A stretch of DNA of 64,000 bases from Streptomyces sp. CB02980 (lineage in GTDB: Bacteria; Actinomycetota; Actinomycetes; Streptomycetales; Streptomycetaceae). The notes below the pieces were generated by a model. That model worked only from the letters and a program-made list of their open reading frames with translations, was not told where the DNA came from and made no database searches. Where the stretch lies: contig NZ_JACSCH020000011.1 of assembly GCF_014451325.2 (NCBI RefSeq), positions 186,001 through 250,000 on the forward strand, given 5' to 3'. The position numbers were made by a program, and so were the translations under genes. Shown piece by piece: positions 33,927 through 44,467 of this stretch (position 1 is its first letter; each line of letters begins with the position of its first letter).

Positions 33927-34160
33927 ATGGGTGCACACAGGCGGAAGTGCGACTGGTGCGGCAGCGGCACGCCCATCGTGCGCGACATGGACCCCGTCAA
34001 CCCGGGGTTCCAGTACTGGTGCGAGGAGTGCGCGCGGGCGCTGATCATAAAAGGCGACCCCATCGAGACGTACCGCGAGCTGGAGGGGGAGCCGATCTAC
34101 GGCCGGCTCCTCGACGAGCACTGCACCCTCAAGCGGTTCTACTCCTTCGCCACGGCCTGA
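33927..34160 (+). CDS. Small four-cysteine zinc-ribbon-like protein
   Basis: 77 aa. CDWC near residue 8 and CEEC near 32 form a likely zinc site, followed by a charged segment and LLDEHCTLKRFYSFATA. GGAG upstream. The last 22 bases overlap the 3' end of the convergent GT87 gene. No family recognised. Such short CxxC proteins are often nucleic-acid or partner-binding modules (inference). Confidence 0.65.
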   Translation: MGAHRRKCDWCGSGTPIVRDMDPVNPGFQYWCEECARALIIKGDPIETYRELEGEPIYGRLLDEHCTLKRFYSFATA

Positions 34161-35359
34161 CGCCGCAGCGTCAGCACGTACCCCACGAGCAGGGCCGTGG
34201 TCGTCAGCGGATAGATCGCGGACAGCACCATCTGACCCGCGTTCTGGTCCAGTTCCGGCCGGCCCGGGTCGTGCGGAACCCACCACAGCGCGAACGAGGC
34301 GAAGGCCAGGGCCACCGCCCCCGTCACCGGCCACGTGCGCGTGGCGCGGTCCGCGAGCAGGATCAGCAGGGGCACACACCAGACCCAGTGGTGGGACCAG
34401 GAGATCGGGCTGATCATCAGCGCCGTGAACGCGCAGACGATCACCGCCACCGCCTTGTCCCCGCGCACCGCCGCCCGCACCGCGAGGACCATCGCCACGC
34501 CGCCCAGGACGGCCGCGGTCACCGCCCACCACATGCCCGGGTCGTCGGTGTGCATCAGCCGGGCCAGGACCCCGCGGATCGACTGGTTGGCGGTCTCCTC
34601 GGCGAAGCCCACCCGGCCGGTCTCGAACAGCGTCTCCGTCCAGAACCGCTTCGAGTCCGCCGGCAGCACGAGCGCCACGGCCAGTGCCGTCCCCAGGAAC
34701 ACCCCGGTCGCCGTCACCGCCGTGCGCAGCCAGGTGTTCCAGCTCCGGTCCCGGCGCCACAGCAGCACGCCCGCGACGAGCAGCAGGACCACGAAGAGCC
34801 CCGGTGTGAGCTTTACCGCGGTCGCCAGGCCGATGCCCAGCCCGGCCCAGCGGCTGTCCCGGTGCCGGGTGAGGTCCCAGAGCACCGCCACCGCTATGAG
34901 CAGGTTGATCTGGCCGTACCGCAGGGTCGTCCACACCGGCTCGCACCAGACCACCACCGCGGCGACCCACAGTGTCGTACGCCACAGGTCCGTACGCGAC
35001 AGCGACGGGCGGACCAGCTGGAGCGACAGCTGCACCAGCGCGACCACCAGGAGCAGGTTCCCCGCGGTGGCGAGCGTCCGCATCACGGGCACGCTCACCA
35101 GGGTCAGCGGGACGAACAGCAGGGCCGCGAAGGGCGGGTAGGTCATGCCGAGGTTCGCCGAGGTCGCGCGCATCGCGTACAGATCACCGCCCGCCCGGAC
35201 CGTCTCGCCCTCGGCCCGGTAGACCATCACGTCGAGCATGTTCACGTGGGCGAGGCGTTGCGCCACCCAGAAGGCCACGAACGAGAGCAGGCAGATCGCC
35301 GCGGCGGTGGCCAGGGGCCAGGGCCGGGCGCGGGTCTTGGAGAGCACGGAGACGGACAC
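34139..35359 (-). CDS. GT87/DUF2029 family membrane mannosyltransferase-like protein
   Basis: 406 aa with about 10-11 membrane helices. After helix 1 comes LDVMVYRAEGETVRAGGDLY with the Asp expected at the GT-C active site. NLGMTYPPFAALLFVP follows, a hallmark of GT87 alpha-1,2-mannosyltransferase-like proteins that use polyprenyl-phosphomannose. GTG start at 35359. It converges on the cysteine protein with a 22-bp overlap. The acceptor is unknown; a role in envelope glycoconjugates is inferred. Confidence 0.85.
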   Translation of the reverse strand: MSVSVLSKTRARPWPLATAAAICLLSFVAFWVAQRLAHVNMLDVMVYRAEGETVRAGGDLYAMRATSANLGMTYPPFAALLFVPLTLVSVPVMRTLATAGNLLLVVALVQLSLQLVRPSLSRTDLWRTTLWVAAVVVWCEPVWTTLRYGQINLLIAVAVLWDLTRHRDSRWAGLGIGLATAVKLTPGLFVVLLLVAGVLLWRRDRSWNTWLRTAVTATGVFLGTALAVALVLPADSKRFWTETLFETGRVGFAEETANQSIRGVLARLMHTDDPGMWWAVTAAVLGGVAMVLAVRAAVRGDKAVAVIVCAFTALMISPISWSHHWVWCVPLLILLADRATRTWPVTGAVALAFASFALWWVPHDPGRPELDQNAGQMVLSAIYPLTTTALLVGYVLTLRRQAVAKE

Positions 35360-35405
35360 AGTCGGCGACCCTACCCGGCAGGTCAGGAGGGCCCGGAGAA
35401 TCGAT

Positions 35406-35435
35406 TTGGAGATCTGCCGGGGAGCCGGTTAATGT
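35406..35435 (+). promoter_or_regulatory. Promoter of the second tRNA-Ala gene
   Basis: TTGGAG (35406-35411), an 18-nt spacer and TAATGT (35430-35435), 45 nt before the tRNA. Confidence 0.5.
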
Positions 35436-35480
35436 TCTGTCTGTCGCCGCGAGGGAAACCGAAACGGAGACGGAAAGCAA

Positions 35481-35553
35481 GGGGCTATAGCTCAGTTGGT
35501 AGAGCGCCTGCATGGCATGCAGGAGGTCAGGAGTTCAATTCTCCTTAGCTCCA
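35481..35553 (+). tRNA. tRNA-Ala (anticodon GGC), copy 2
   Basis: Same 73-base sequence as 31220-31292, with the G3:U70 pair and anticodon GGC. The flanking bases differ, so this is a duplicated gene with its own promoter and terminator. Confidence 0.97.
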
Positions 35554-35560
35554 CAGAAAA

Positions 35561-35593
35561 GAAGCGGGTCACCCGGATCGGGTGGCCCGCTTC
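35561..35593 (+). terminator. Terminator after tRNA-Ala copy 2
   Basis: 15-bp stem GAAGCGGGTCACCCG / CGGGTGGCCCGCTTC (one wobble pair) with a GAT loop, followed by TTCGTTG. Confidence 0.85.
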
Positions 35594-35599
35594 TTCGTT

Positions 35600-35649
35600 G
35601 TCCGGCTTCACTCGCCGCGGCTCCGTCCGGCTTCATTCGCCGCGGCTCG
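35600..35649 (+). repeat. Two 25-bp tandem repeats
   Basis: Copies at 35600-35624 and 35625-35649, with two mismatches (C/T inside, C/G at the end). Between the tRNA terminator and the leuS leader promoter. Confidence 0.7.
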
Positions 35650-35689
35650 GCGCCGTGGAACGCCGGTGCGGCCCGCTCGGGCCCTGCGG

Positions 35690-35695
35690 TACCCT
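35690..35695 (+). promoter_or_regulatory. -10 box of the leuS leader transcript
   Basis: TACCCT ends 6 nt before the leader-peptide ATG at 35702, so the peptide should be translated from a leaderless 5' end. Confidence 0.5.
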
Positions 35696-35701
35696 GGCGC
35701 C

Positions 35702-35740
35702 ATGCGTGCCGTACGCCTTCTGCTTACCGAGCCGCGCTGA
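35702..35740 (+). CDS. leuS leader peptide (MRAVRLLLTEPR)
   Basis: 12-codon frame starting ATG 35702 and ending TGA 35738-35740. Codons 6-8 are CTT CTG CTT, three consecutive leucines, two using CTT, which is rare in high-GC streptomycetes. This is the expected make-up of a ribosome-sensing leader for leucyl-tRNA synthetase: scarce charged tRNA-Leu would stall the ribosome there. The frame is followed by a U-tracted terminator 46 nt later and by leuS. Function is inferred from this layout; too short to test by homology. Confidence 0.7.
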   Translation: MRAVRLLLTEPR

Positions 35741-35783
35741 TCAGTCCCGGCGGATGACAGACATTCGTCGGAGTCGGCGCGGC
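35731..35783 (+). promoter_or_regulatory. Long-range pairing in the leuS leader
   Basis: GCCGCGC (35731-35737, the end of the leader frame) can pair with GCGCGGC (35777-35783). The helix extends to about 11 bp including two G-U pairs (35731-35741 with 35773-35783). A ribosome stalled at the Leu codons would cover part of its left arm. This may be the switching helix, but the antiterminator itself is not resolved by eye. Confidence 0.4.
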
Positions 35784-35785
35784 GT

Positions 35786-35809
35786 CCCCTCCTGTGTGAG
35801 GGGTTTTTT
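35786..35809 (+). terminator. U-tract attenuator terminator upstream of leuS
   Basis: CCCCTC-CTGTGT-GAGGGG followed by TTTTTT (35804-35809). It is the only terminator of this window with a run of six T, and it lies 57 nt before the leuS ATG, where an ordinary terminator would silence leuS. This supports conditional termination. Confidence 0.75.
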
Positions 35810-35865
35810 CATTTCACGGCAGTCCGTGGCAGTGGGCAGAGACGATCGATGGAGCTTCAAGGACC

Positions 35866-38742
<2,877 letters not shown>

Positions 38743-38762
38743 CGCACATAGGGATTTCCCCT

Positions 38763-38805
38763 ACGGGCAGGTTGGGGGTTCCGATGGAACCCCTGGCCTG
38801 CCCGT
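38763..38805 (+). terminator. Terminator after leuS
   Basis: Outer stem ACGGGCAGG / CCTGCCCGT with inner GGGGGTTCC/GGAACCCC pairing, 20 nt after the stop. Confidence 0.8.
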
Positions 38806-38864
38806 TCCGTTTACCGTGGAGGAACCACATCCGTGGGGACCGGACGGACGCCGGAGGGGCGCAC

Positions 38865-39638
38865 ATGGAAGCCGCGATTATCACGATCATGGCGCTGCTC
38901 TTCTTGTCCTTCGTGGCGCTGGGGGTCTACGCCACGGTGAAGGCGGTCAAGGCCGCCAAGCGCGGCGTGGACCGCACGATCGACCAGGCCCGGCGCACCG
39001 TCGAGGACACCACGCTGCGGGCCAAGAGCTTCGGCCAGGCCGGGACGGCGGGTGAGCTGGCCCGACTGAGGCTCTCGCTGCGCACCTCGATGCGAGCCAC
39101 CCAGGAGGCCCTGCAGGCCGGGGTCGGCGAGGACGCCTCGCTGAAGGAGTCGCTCGAACTGTTCCACCGGCTCAGCGCGCACGGGCTCGAACTGGACGAG
39201 GACCTCAAGCGGATCGAGCGGGAGCCCGACCGGGCCTGGGCGGCCGGACAGCTCCCCGAGCTCACCGCACGGACCGAGCGGATCACCAGCTCGGCCGACG
39301 CACTGCGCCGCGCCGCCCGGGAGCGGGCCCTCAGGTTCGCCGAGGACGACCTGTCGTCGCTCAGCGCCCAGATCGACGTCGAGGCGGGTGCGCTGCGGCA
39401 CTGGACGACGACGGGCCCGGAGACCACCTCAGGGACGACCGGGACGTCGGGGACCGCCGGCACGCCGGGGACGGTTCCCGGGGCGGCTTCAGGGAGCACG
39501 GTGCCGGGTGGCCAGGGTGCCGCCTCCGGGAGTTCGCGACCGGGAGCCGGCGGTGAGCCGTCCGCGATCACGGCGCCCGACCCCCGGCTGACCTCCTACC
39601 CCTGGGAGAAGTCGGCCCGCCCGGAGACCACCACCTGA
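38865..39638 (+). CDS. Membrane-anchored coiled-coil protein
   Basis: 257 aa. An N-terminal membrane helix (residues 4-26, IITIMALLFLSFVALGVYATV) is followed by a helical, heptad-like region of about 150 residues rich in Arg/Glu/Leu, for example LRTSMRATQEALQAG and HRLSAHGLELDEDLKRIE. The tail is a Gly/Ser/Thr-rich linker ending SYPWEKSARPETTT. ATG with GGAGG upstream. No catalytic motif. A structural or scaffold role near the membrane is only inferred. Confidence 0.75.
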   Translation: MEAAIITIMALLFLSFVALGVYATVKAVKAAKRGVDRTIDQARRTVEDTTLRAKSFGQAGTAGELARLRLSLRTSMRATQEALQAGVGEDASLKESLELFHRLSAHGLELDEDLKRIEREPDRAWAAGQLPELTARTERITSSADALRRAARERALRFAEDDLSSLSAQIDVEAGALRHWTTTGPETTSGTTGTSGTAGTPGTVPGAASGSTVPGGQGAASGSSRPGAGGEPSAITAPDPRLTSYPWEKSARPETTT

Positions 39639-39746
39639 CGGAACCGCGGACGCGGAAGCCCGGCCGGGCGCCGGTCGGGACGGGCGCCCGGTGGCGTCAG
39701 AGCGTTCACGACGGGGGCCGGGCTGCCGCGCGCCGGTCTCGGCGGG

Positions 39747-39752
39747 TAACCT
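39747..39752 (+). promoter_or_regulatory. -10 box for leaderless degV-family mRNA
   Basis: TAACCT ends 7 nt before ATG 39760. Confidence 0.5.
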
Positions 39753-39759
39753 CCCGCTC

Positions 39760-40605
39760 ATGTCCCGGCATGTCGCGATCGTCACCGATTCCACGGCCTA
39801 CCTGCCACGCCAGACCAGGGAGCGGCACGCCATCACCACGGTCCCGCTGACCGTCGTCATCGGCGACCGCGCCCTCGAGGAGGGCACCGAGGTCTCGGCC
39901 AAGGCGCTCGTCGAGGCCCTGCAGAAGAAGCGCGCCGTCACCACCTCGCGGCCCAGCCCCGAGATCTTCGCCGAGGCCTACCGCGAGGCCGCGGAGGCCG
40001 GCGCGAAGGGCGTCGTCTCCCTCCATCTCTCCGCCGAGGTCTCCGGGACCTACGACGCGGCCGTGCTCGCCGCGAAGGACGCTCCCGTGCCCGTGCGGGT
40101 CGTGGACACCCGCATGATGGGCATGGCCCTGGGCTTCTGCGCCCTCGCGGCGGCCGAGGTCGCCGAGGCCGGGGGATCGCTCGACGAGGCCGTCGCGGCC
40201 GCCGAGAAGCGCGCCGCGGGCACCTCCGCCTACTTCTACGTCGACACCCTGGACTATCTGCGCCGCGGCGGTCGCATCGGGGCGGCGCAGGCGCTGCTCG
40301 GCTCCGCGCTCGCGGTGAAGCCGCTCCTCGAACTCGACGGCGGACGGATCGAGCTGCGGGAGAAGGTGCGGACGGCCTCGAAGGCCATCGCCCGGCTCGA
40401 GGAGATCGCCGTGGAGCGCGCCGGCTCCGGACCCGTCGACATCGCCGTCCACCATCTCTCCGCGCCCGAGCGGGCCGCCGCGCTCGCCGACCGGCTCAAG
40501 GAGCGGGTGCCTGGTGTGGCGGAGCTGCACGTCAGCGAGGTGGGAGCGGTCATCGGCGCCCACACGGGGCCCGGGCTGCTCGCGGTGGTCGTCTCGCCGC
40601 GCTGA
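39760..40605 (+). CDS. DegV family fatty-acid-binding protein
   Basis: 281 aa. DegV fold signature: VAIVTDSTAYLPRQ at the N terminus, TSRPSPEIFAEAYREA, HLSAEVSGTYDAAVLAA, and VDTRMMGMALGFCALAAAE. Members bind a fatty acid and, in other bacteria, serve as FakB subunits of the fatty acid kinase FakA. No fakA lies in this window. ATG 39760 follows a -10 box directly. Confidence 0.93.
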   Translation: MSRHVAIVTDSTAYLPRQTRERHAITTVPLTVVIGDRALEEGTEVSAKALVEALQKKRAVTTSRPSPEIFAEAYREAAEAGAKGVVSLHLSAEVSGTYDAAVLAAKDAPVPVRVVDTRMMGMALGFCALAAAEVAEAGGSLDEAVAAAEKRAAGTSAYFYVDTLDYLRRGGRIGAAQALLGSALAVKPLLELDGGRIELREKVRTASKAIARLEEIAVERAGSGPVDIAVHHLSAPERAAALADRLKERVPGVAELHVSEVGAVIGAHTGPGLLAVVVSPR

Positions 40606-40643
40606 GTCCGTACACGGGTCCATCCCCCGGGGGAGTGACGGAG

Positions 40644-40670
40644 TTGTCCACAGCGTGGGCTCTGTCCACG
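40644..40670 (+). promoter_or_regulatory. Two DnaA-box-like 9-mers upstream of comEA
   Basis: TTGTCCACA (40644-40652) matches the Streptomyces DnaA box. CTGTCCACG (40662-40670) is a near match in the same orientation, 18 bp apart. Confidence 0.35.
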
Positions 40671-40708
40671 GAACGTGGGTGAGTCCCGCACAGCACGGCG
40701 GTGATTCC

Positions 40709-40714
40709 TACCGT
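40709..40714 (+). promoter_or_regulatory. -10 box for leaderless comEA mRNA
   Basis: TACCGT ends 7 nt before ATG 40722. Confidence 0.45.
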
Positions 40715-40721
40715 CATCCGC

Positions 40722-41801
40722 ATGACTCTTCGTACACGTATCTCATCGACGTCCTCCGGCGCTCTCGTCACGACGGGCGCTCCGACCAGCGGTCCCGGCA
40801 GGACGCCGGGCTCCGACGGCAGGACCCGCCCAGGGGCGCGTGGCGCGGCTCCTGGGCGGGTCAGGAGGCGGACCCGGGTGAGGAGGGCCGGGGCGGTTCC
40901 CGAGGCTGTCGTACGGCGGCGAGGGGATGAGCTGTTCCCGGCGGCGTCAGCAGCGGCAGCGGAGGAGGCGGCTGCGGCGGAGGACGCGATTGCGGGCCCG
41001 GTGGCGGAGGAGCGGGGATCTCCGTCGGGGGTACGGGATCGGGGTTCGCCGCCGGGGGTGCGGGCGCGGCTTGCGGCGGTGCTGCGTGACCGGACTCCGG
41101 TGTGGGTGCAGACGCGGATCGGGCTCGAACCGAGGGCGCTGGCCGCGCTGACGGTGGTGCTGGTCGTGGCCGCGGGTCTCGCGGGCGGCTATTTCTGGAC
41201 GGGGCGGCCGGAGCCGGTGCGGGCTCCGGAGCTCGTGCGCGCCGCGCCGGTCGCTGCCGTACCCTCCGTACCCGCTGTACCCGCTGTACCCGCTGTACCC
41301 GCGGGGTCCGCCACGCGGGCCGGGCCGGGGTCTGGCGCGGGTGGGGCGCGGGTGATCGTGGATGTCGGGGGCAAGGTGCGCAGGCCCGGGGTGCTGACCC
41401 TGCCGGCCGGCTCGCGGGTGGCGGACGCCCTGCGGGCCGCGGGTGGGGCGAAGCCCGGCGCCGATCTCACCGGACTCAACCGGGCCCGGGTGCTGTTCGA
41501 CGGCGAGCAGGTTCTCGTCGGGCTGCCGGGGACGCCGGTCGGGGGTTCAGGTCCTGGCTCCGGCGGCGGAGCGGGCCCCGGTGGCGGTACCGGTGGGGGT
41601 GGGCCGGGGGTGCCGTTGAGCCTCAACACGGCCACGGTCGAGCAGCTCGACACGTTGCCGGGCGTCGGTCCGGTTCTTGCCCGGCACATCGTCGACCATC
41701 GTGCGGAGCACGGCGGTTTCCGATCGGTCGGGGAGCTGCGGGAGGTCAACGGCATCGGCGAGCGACGGTTCGCCGAACTCGAACGGCTGGTGCGGCCGTG
41801 A
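40722..41801 (+). CDS. comEA: ComEA family DNA-binding protein
   Basis: 359 aa. A long Arg/Ala/Glu-rich cytoplasmic N terminus (about 130 residues) precedes one membrane helix at about 145-165 (ALAALTVVLVVAAGLAGGYFW). Then come a Pro/Val/Ala linker with repeated VPAVPA, an SLBB domain (VIVDVGGKVRRPGVLTLPAG), a Gly-rich linker, and a helix-hairpin-helix DNA-binding domain (LNTATVEQLDTLPGVGPVLA). ComEA binds incoming DNA at the cell surface. Its stop overlaps the comEC start. Streptomyces is not known to be naturally competent, so the role here is uncertain. Confidence 0.92.
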   Translation: MTLRTRISSTSSGALVTTGAPTSGPGRTPGSDGRTRPGARGAAPGRVRRRTRVRRAGAVPEAVVRRRGDELFPAASAAAAEEAAAAEDAIAGPVAEERGSPSGVRDRGSPPGVRARLAAVLRDRTPVWVQTRIGLEPRALAALTVVLVVAAGLAGGYFWTGRPEPVRAPELVRAAPVAAVPSVPAVPAVPAVPAGSATRAGPGSGAGGARVIVDVGGKVRRPGVLTLPAGSRVADALRAAGGAKPGADLTGLNRARVLFDGEQVLVGLPGTPVGGSGPGSGGGAGPGGGTGGGGPGVPLSLNTATVEQLDTLPGVGPVLARHIVDHRAEHGGFRSVGELREVNGIGERRFAELERLVRP

Positions 41802-44413
41802 AGCCGGACGAGGCGACGGTGGACGGGGCGACGGCGGACGAAGAGACAGCTGACGAGCGGGGAGCCAGGGCGCCCTCCTGGGAGGAGGGGCCGGCCGATC
41901 TCCGGCTGATCCCGCTCGCGGTGGCCGCGTGGGTGGCGGCGGCGATCGCGGTGGGGGTCTCCGGGTGGTGGACGGTGGCGGGAGTCGTGGTCTGTCTGGT
42001 GGGAGGCGGTCTCCTTCTGACGCCTGTGGCGGCGCGCTGGCTCGGCGGGACCGCCTGGCCCGGCGAGGCGATCGCGGCGGCGGACCCGCCGACTCGGCGG
42101 GGCACACCCGGGTGGCGGTTACGGGCGACTGCGTTCGCCGGAGTCCTGCTCTGTGCCGCCGCCGGGGCCGCGTCGGCCGGGCTGCATACGGCGGATCTGC
42201 GGCGCGGTCCCGTACCGGCCCTGGCGCGGGAGTACGCGCGGGCGCAGCTGGAGGTGACGGTGACCTCGGATCCCCGGCTCACCCGGCCCCGGGTGCGGGG
42301 CAGTGAGACGGTGCCGGTCTCCGTCGTCCTGGACGGCGAGGTGACCCGCGCCGAGCGGTCGGACGGGACGGTCCACCGGACGAGGGCGCCGGTGCTGCTG
42401 ATCGTGCCGCCCGGGGAGGGGCGGGCGGAGTGGCTGCGGCTGCTGCCGTCCACGCGGCTGAGGGTCGGTGCCCGGCTCGCGCCGCCCTCGCGTCCCGGCG
42501 ATCCCTTCGCGGCGGTGCTCAAGGTCGGCGGTGGGGGACCGCCGCGGATCGTCGGTCCGCCGAGCGCGCTGCAGCGGACGGCGGGGGAGCTGCGTGCCGG
42601 CCTGCGGCGGGCGACGGACGGCCTCGACCCGGACGCGCGGGCCCTGTTGCCCGGTCTGGTCGTCGGGGACACCTCACGGATCGGGTCCGAGCTGCGGGAC
42701 GCCTTCGTGGCCACCGACCTCACCCACTTGCTTGCCGTTTCGGGAAGCAATCTGTCCGTCGTCCTGCTTCTGCTGGTCGGCCGTCCCGGGCGGGCCCATC
42801 AGGTGGAACGTGGCGGGCTCGCGCCCAGGTTGGGGATGTCGCTGCGGGTCACGGCGGTGGCCGGGGGAGCGCTGACGCTTGCCTTCGTGGTGGTCTGCCG
42901 GCCCGATCCGAGTGTGCTGCGCGCCGCGGCCTGCGGGTTCGTCGTGCTGCTCGCGATCGGCACCGGCCGGCGGAGATCGCTGATCCCCGCGCTGGCTGCC
43001 GCGGTACTGCTGCTGGTGCTCTACGACCCGTGGCTCGCGCGGAGTTACGGATTCCTGCTCTCGGTCCTCGCCACCGGAGCCCTTCTGACGGCGGCGCCAC
43101 GCTGGAGCGAGGCGCTGCGGCGGCGCGGGGTGCCGGGCCGTCTGGCGGAGGTGTTGGCGGCGTCCCTGGCGGCGCAGGCGGTGTGCGCACCCGTCGTGGT
43201 GGTCTTCGCCGCCCGGGTGAGTCTGGTGGCGATCCCGGCGAATCTGTTCGCCGAGCTCGCGGTGGCGCCCGCGACGGTGTTCGGCTTCGCCACGCTCGCC
43301 GTGGCGGCGATCTGGATGCCGGCCGCGGAGGGGCTGGCGTGGGTGGCGGGGTGGCCGGCCGGGTGGATCGCGCGGGTGGCCCGTACGGGCGCCGCGCTGC
43401 CGGGGGCGGAGCTGAGCTGGCCCGGTGGGTGGTGGGGCGGGTTCGCTCTCGCCCTGGTGACCGCGGTGGTGGTTCTCGCGGCGCGCAGGCTGCCGTACCG
43501 GGGGCCGGTCGCCGGGCTCGTCGTCGTACTGCTGCTGCTCGTGGTGGTGCGGCCGGTGCCGCTGACGCGGTGGGCCACCGGATGGCCGCCGCGGGGCTGG
43601 GTGTTCGCGATGTGTCAGGTGGGGCAGGGGGATGCGACGGTCCTCGCGGCGGGCGGGGACGCGGCCGTTGTGGTGGACGCGGGCCCCGACCCCGTACCGG
43701 TGGACCGGTGTCTGCGGGAACTCGGGGTGCGCAGGGTGCCGTTGCTGGTGCTGACGCACTTCCACGCGGACCATGTGGCCGGGTTGCCGGGGGTGTTGCG
43801 GGGGCGGTCGGTGGGCGCGATCCAGACGACGGGTCTTGAGGAGCCGCCGGCCCAGGCGGCGTTCGTACGGCGGACGGCGGCGGCGGCGCGGGTGCCGCTG
43901 ATCCGTGCGGGGCCGGGCGAGCGACGCAGGATCGGCGAGCTGGAGTGGACCGTGCTCTGGCCGACGGCAGGTGGTGGGGCGGCAGATGGTGGGGCGGTGG
44001 GGAGAGGGGCGGTGGGGAGAGGGCGAGCGGCGGCGGGCTCCGGTGGGGCGAACGACGCCAGTGTCGCGCTGCTCGTCAGGGCCGCCGGTGGGCTGACGTT
44101 GCTGCTGCTCGGTGATCTGGAGCCGCCGGCCCAGCGGGGGCTGCTGCGGGCTCATCCGGGGCTCGCGCCGGTGGACGTGCTCAAGGTCGCCCACCACGGC
44201 TCCGCGCATCAGGACCCGGGGCTGATACGGGCCGTACGGCCGCGGCTCGCGCTGGTGTCGGCGGGGCGCGACAACCCGTACGGGCATCCCTCGCCCCGGA
44301 CGGTGGAGTCGTTGCGGGCCGGTGGGGCGCGGGTGCTGCGGACGGACCGCGACGGGGCGATCGCGGTCGTCGGGGCGGGGCCGGGGCTGGCGGCCGTACC
44401 GGGGGGAGGGTGA
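41798..44413 (+). CDS. comEC: ComEC/Rec2 family DNA-uptake channel protein
   Basis: 871 aa. An N-terminal membrane and OB-like domain is followed by the Competence channel domain (from about 295, ATDLTHLLAVSGSNLSVVLLL) with many helices. The C-terminal metallo-beta-lactamase-like domain has LTHFHADHVAGLPG and KVAHHGSAHQD. ComEC carries single-stranded DNA across the membrane, and the lactamase domain is proposed to degrade one strand. GTG 41798 overlaps the comEA stop by 4 nt (GTGA). Complete, without visible decay. Confidence 0.93.
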   Translation: MKPDEATVDGATADEETADERGARAPSWEEGPADLRLIPLAVAAWVAAAIAVGVSGWWTVAGVVVCLVGGGLLLTPVAARWLGGTAWPGEAIAAADPPTRRGTPGWRLRATAFAGVLLCAAAGAASAGLHTADLRRGPVPALAREYARAQLEVTVTSDPRLTRPRVRGSETVPVSVVLDGEVTRAERSDGTVHRTRAPVLLIVPPGEGRAEWLRLLPSTRLRVGARLAPPSRPGDPFAAVLKVGGGGPPRIVGPPSALQRTAGELRAGLRRATDGLDPDARALLPGLVVGDTSRIGSELRDAFVATDLTHLLAVSGSNLSVVLLLLVGRPGRAHQVERGGLAPRLGMSLRVTAVAGGALTLAFVVVCRPDPSVLRAAACGFVVLLAIGTGRRRSLIPALAAAVLLLVLYDPWLARSYGFLLSVLATGALLTAAPRWSEALRRRGVPGRLAEVLAASLAAQAVCAPVVVVFAARVSLVAIPANLFAELAVAPATVFGFATLAVAAIWMPAAEGLAWVAGWPAGWIARVARTGAALPGAELSWPGGWWGGFALALVTAVVVLAARRLPYRGPVAGLVVVLLLLVVVRPVPLTRWATGWPPRGWVFAMCQVGQGDATVLAAGGDAAVVVDAGPDPVPVDRCLRELGVRRVPLLVLTHFHADHVAGLPGVLRGRSVGAIQTTGLEEPPAQAAFVRRTAAAARVPLIRAGPGERRRIGELEWTVLWPTAGGGAADGGAVGRGAVGRGRAAAGSGGANDASVALLVRAAGGLTLLLLGDLEPPAQRGLLRAHPGLAPVDVLKVAHHGSAHQDPGLIRAVRPRLALVSAGRDNPYGHPSPRTVESLRAGGARVLRTDRDGAIAVVGAGPGLAAVPGGG

Positions 44414-44432
44414 CCGCCGACGGAGAGAATGC

Positions 44433-44462
44433 TTGTAAAGAAATCTTTCTAAAGATATCTTT
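44433..44462 (+). promoter_or_regulatory. ArsR-gene promoter covered by two 12-bp palindromes
   Basis: TTGTAA (44433-44438), a 17-nt spacer and TATCTT (44456-44461), with ATG 44468 six bases later. AAAGAAATCTTT (44437-44448) and AAAGATATCTTT (44451-44462) are tandem near-identical palindromes spanning the -35 end to the -10. Very AT-rich for this genome; the likely operator of the regulator. Confidence 0.7.
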
Positions 44463-44467
44463 TCATC

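Noticed and set aside
31296..35480. Integrated mobile element between the tRNA genes
   Set aside because: No integrase, transposase or relaxase and no terminal repeats other than the tRNA genes themselves; reported only as a recombination-prone module.
35554..35865. T-box riboswitch for leuS
   Set aside because: No T-box consensus sequence or specifier stem was seen; the Leu-codon leader peptide explains the terminator better.
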